Below the pieces are notes generated by a model. The model had not been told where the DNA came from. It ran no database searches and saw only the letters and a list, made by a program, of their open reading frames with translations. Source: an uncultured Bryobacterales bacterium (GTDB taxonomy: Bacteria; Acidobacteriota; Terriglobia; Bryobacterales; UBA6623). Taken from it: 7,575 nt of DNA. Where the stretch lies: contig CAMPKL010000156.1 in assembly GCA_946887065.1 (NCBI GenBank), forward strand, positions 1-7,575, given 5' to 3'. Numbering within the stretch: position 1 is the first letter of the stretch; each line of letters starts with the position of its first letter. The position numbers and the translations under genes were made by a program. Positions 6,531-7,575 of this stretch are shown here, piece after piece.

Positions 6531-6746
6531 ATGCGGGTCCAAATTTGCTGGAGGCGCCAGCGGCGCCGCACCGTTATTGGCCCTCGCGGATGGGCTCGTG
6601 ACAACGGCAGCTTGGCTGGCCGAACGGCATCGGTCCGGTGTTAGGCCGAACTCTATACGCGAGAGAGGCCTCAACCGTCAGAGTTGGTCCGCGACCGCAT
6701 CGCCCCCGAGATTGACGTGTTCGTCGGCATTGGACCCTTTCTTTTT

Positions 6747-6751
6747 GGAGG
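6747..6751 (+). promoter_or_regulatory. Ribosome binding site that selects a TTG start
   Basis: A GGAGG lies 8 nt upstream of TTG 6760-6762, which opens the DUF6766-like frame exactly where its first membrane segment begins. The GTG at 6762 is in another frame and stops after three codons. The same 10 bases TTTGGAGGTC recur at 7464-7473. Confidence 0.75.
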
Positions 6752-6759
6752 TCTTACCT

Positions 6760-7419
6760 TTGTGGCGCAATAACAACCTTTCCATTGTGTTATCGCTGCT
6801 CTTCGTTGCGAGTGTGGCCGGCCATGCGTTTATGGGCTGGAAAGCCGAAGGTGAGGAGCGGCGCCAGCATGGGGAAGCTCCGATTTCGTTCACCCAGTTC
6901 CTGCAATCCCCGGAGTTCGGGGAGACAGTGTTCGAGAACTGGGAGAGCGAGTTTCTCCAGATGGGCTTCTACGTTCTCCTAACGATCTTCCTCTACCAGC
7001 GTGGTTCGTCCGAGTCAAAGAAGCATGATGGTACGGACGAAGTGGACGAGGACCCCGCGGCCCATCGCAATGACCCCAGTGCGCCCGGGCCTGTGCGGGC
7101 AGGCGGATGGCGGCTTCAGTTGTATCGCAACTCACTCAGTTTGGCCTTTCTGCTCCTTTTCTCTTTGTCCTTCATCGGCCACGCCGTCACCGGGGCGCAC
7201 AAGTTCAACGAAGAGGAACGGCAGCACGGTTCGGGCCAACACGTGACGGTCCTCGAATACCTTGAGACGCCGCAATTCTGGTACGAGTCCTTCCAGAATT
7301 GGCAAAGCGAGTTCTTAGCGGTTCTCGCGATCGTCCTGCTCTCCGTATGGCTGCGCCAGTGGGGCTCACCGGAATCAAAGCCTGTCCATGCTCCTCACTC
7401 CGAGACGGGCAGCGGTTAA
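6760..7419 (+). CDS. Small two-half membrane protein, DUF6766-like
   Basis: A 219-residue protein of unknown function. It is built from two similar halves. The first (about 3-87) starts RNNNLSIVLSLLF, has a membrane segment (about 7-23), then GHAF, EERRQHG, ENWESEFLQM, a second membrane segment (about 68-79) and RGSSESK. The second half (about 122-207) repeats this as YRNSLSLAFLLLF, GHAV, EEERQHG, QNWQSEFLAV, a membrane segment and WGSPESK. The halves are joined by an acidic then Pro/Gly-rich linker (about 88-116). The pattern NW(E/Q)SEFL plus GSxESK matches my memory of the DUF6766 family, whose function is unknown. Four membrane segments are predicted. The start is TTG at 6760, chosen for the GGAGG 8 nt upstream and because the family begins with this membrane segment; the frame remains open upstream to 6511 but that part looks non-coding. 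It is transcribed away from the kai operon and could share its control region; a functional link is only a guess. Confidence 0.85.
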   Translation: MWRNNNLSIVLSLLFVASVAGHAFMGWKAEGEERRQHGEAPISFTQFLQSPEFGETVFENWESEFLQMGFYVLLTIFLYQRGSSESKKHDGTDEVDEDPAAHRNDPSAPGPVRAGGWRLQLYRNSLSLAFLLLFSLSFIGHAVTGAHKFNEEERQHGSGQHVTVLEYLETPQFWYESFQNWQSEFLAVLAIVLLSVWLRQWGSPESKPVHAPHSETGSG

Positions 7420-7575
7420 GTTCCGATCTCCATGTGCGCCCAACTCGTAAGCCCGCCAGAAAATTTGGAGGTCCATGCTACAACTGAATCAGAAGATCCC
7501 TGGCTGGACCGAGCACGGTTAGGGGCGCCGATGCATCGGTCGAAAGTGTTTGGGGCAGGCGGTGAGGCCAAACGA
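7420..7575. other. Right-edge region without a convincing gene
   Basis: No hairpin with a T-run follows the DUF6766-like stop. The stretch holds a 15-codon frame (7475-7522, starting MLQLNQ) behind a GGAGG placed only 3 nt before its ATG, too short to judge, and a perfect 12-nt palindrome CCGATGCATCGG at 7528-7539. It may be the leader of a gene lying beyond the window. Confidence 0.5.

Larger units (their letters stand above)
6065..6759. other. Divergent intergenic region between kaiC operon and DUF6766-like gene
   Basis: A stretch of 695 nt without a convincing gene. It must hold the promoters of the kaiC operon (leftward) and of the small membrane protein gene (rightward), but no clean -35/-10 pair was found for either; TAGAAT on the minus strand near 6087 and TTGACG at 6712-6717 on the plus strand are isolated half-matches. 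Its clear contents are a decamer repeat array (6280-6390), two GGACCGG units (6401-6415), several small inverted repeats and four copies of GCCGAAC. Open frames on both strands cross this region but look like chance frames in GC-rich DNA; an 81-codon minus frame (6346-6101) ending 36 nt before kaiC cannot be fully excluded. Confidence 0.7.

Noticed and set aside
6712..6740. TTGACG as a -35 promoter box for the DUF6766-like gene
   Set aside because: No -10-like sequence occurs 16-18 nt downstream; the bases there are CCCTTTC.
6511..6759. N-terminal extension of the DUF6766-like protein from TTG 6511
   Set aside because: The extension has no recognisable features, and a GGAGG with good spacing marks TTG 6760 at the family's usual N-terminus.

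Overview
This is a GC-rich bacterial window. Seven protein genes can be supported. The gene types (a secreted ankyrin-type repeat protein, an exported esterase, a non-cyanobacterial kaiC-kaiB-kaiB-hybrid kinase operon, a DUF6766-like membrane protein) suggest a free-living soil or sediment bacterium. Acidobacteriota or a similar deep-branching soil phylum is my best guess from gene style alone; no rRNA or marker gene is present to confirm it.

Layout. Positions 2-700 (+) hold the 3' part of an ankyrin-repeat protein that enters from the left edge. Positions 771-1838 (+) encode an exported alpha/beta-hydrolase of the esterase D / feruloyl esterase family. It converges, with only 6 nt between stop codons, on a four-gene minus-strand operon. 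In transcription order this operon is kaiC-like (6064-4319), a first kaiB-like gene (4306-3947), a second kaiB-like gene (3930-3592) and a PAS histidine kinase with a C-terminal receiver domain (3572-1845). The gaps are 12, 16 and 19 nt, which strongly suggests one transcript. A 695-nt region without a convincing gene (6065-6759) separates the operon from a divergent gene (6760-7419, +) for a small membrane protein built from two similar halves (DUF6766-like). The last 156 nt hold no convincing gene.

How the genes work together. The operon looks like a KaiA-less, Kai-type phosphorylation timer or stress-signalling module. KaiC is a double-domain ATPase with two intact P-loops, both catalytic Glu pairs and a Ser-Ser phosphosite. 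It has a coiled-coil tail in place of the short cyanobacterial C-terminus. The two KaiB paralogues would bind KaiC. The hybrid kinase is the likely output or co-regulator, in the role SasA plays in cyanobacteria, but it carries a PAS domain instead of a KaiB-like sensor. This linkage is inferred from operon structure and family knowledge.

The most unexplained DNA is in the divergent intergenic region. Positions 6280-6390 form an array of eleven degenerate 10-nt units, nearly all ending in TCC and repeating about once per helical turn. It is followed by two inverted-orientation GGACCGG units and a series of small inverted repeats. The 10-nt period is not a multiple of three, so the array is not a protein repeat.
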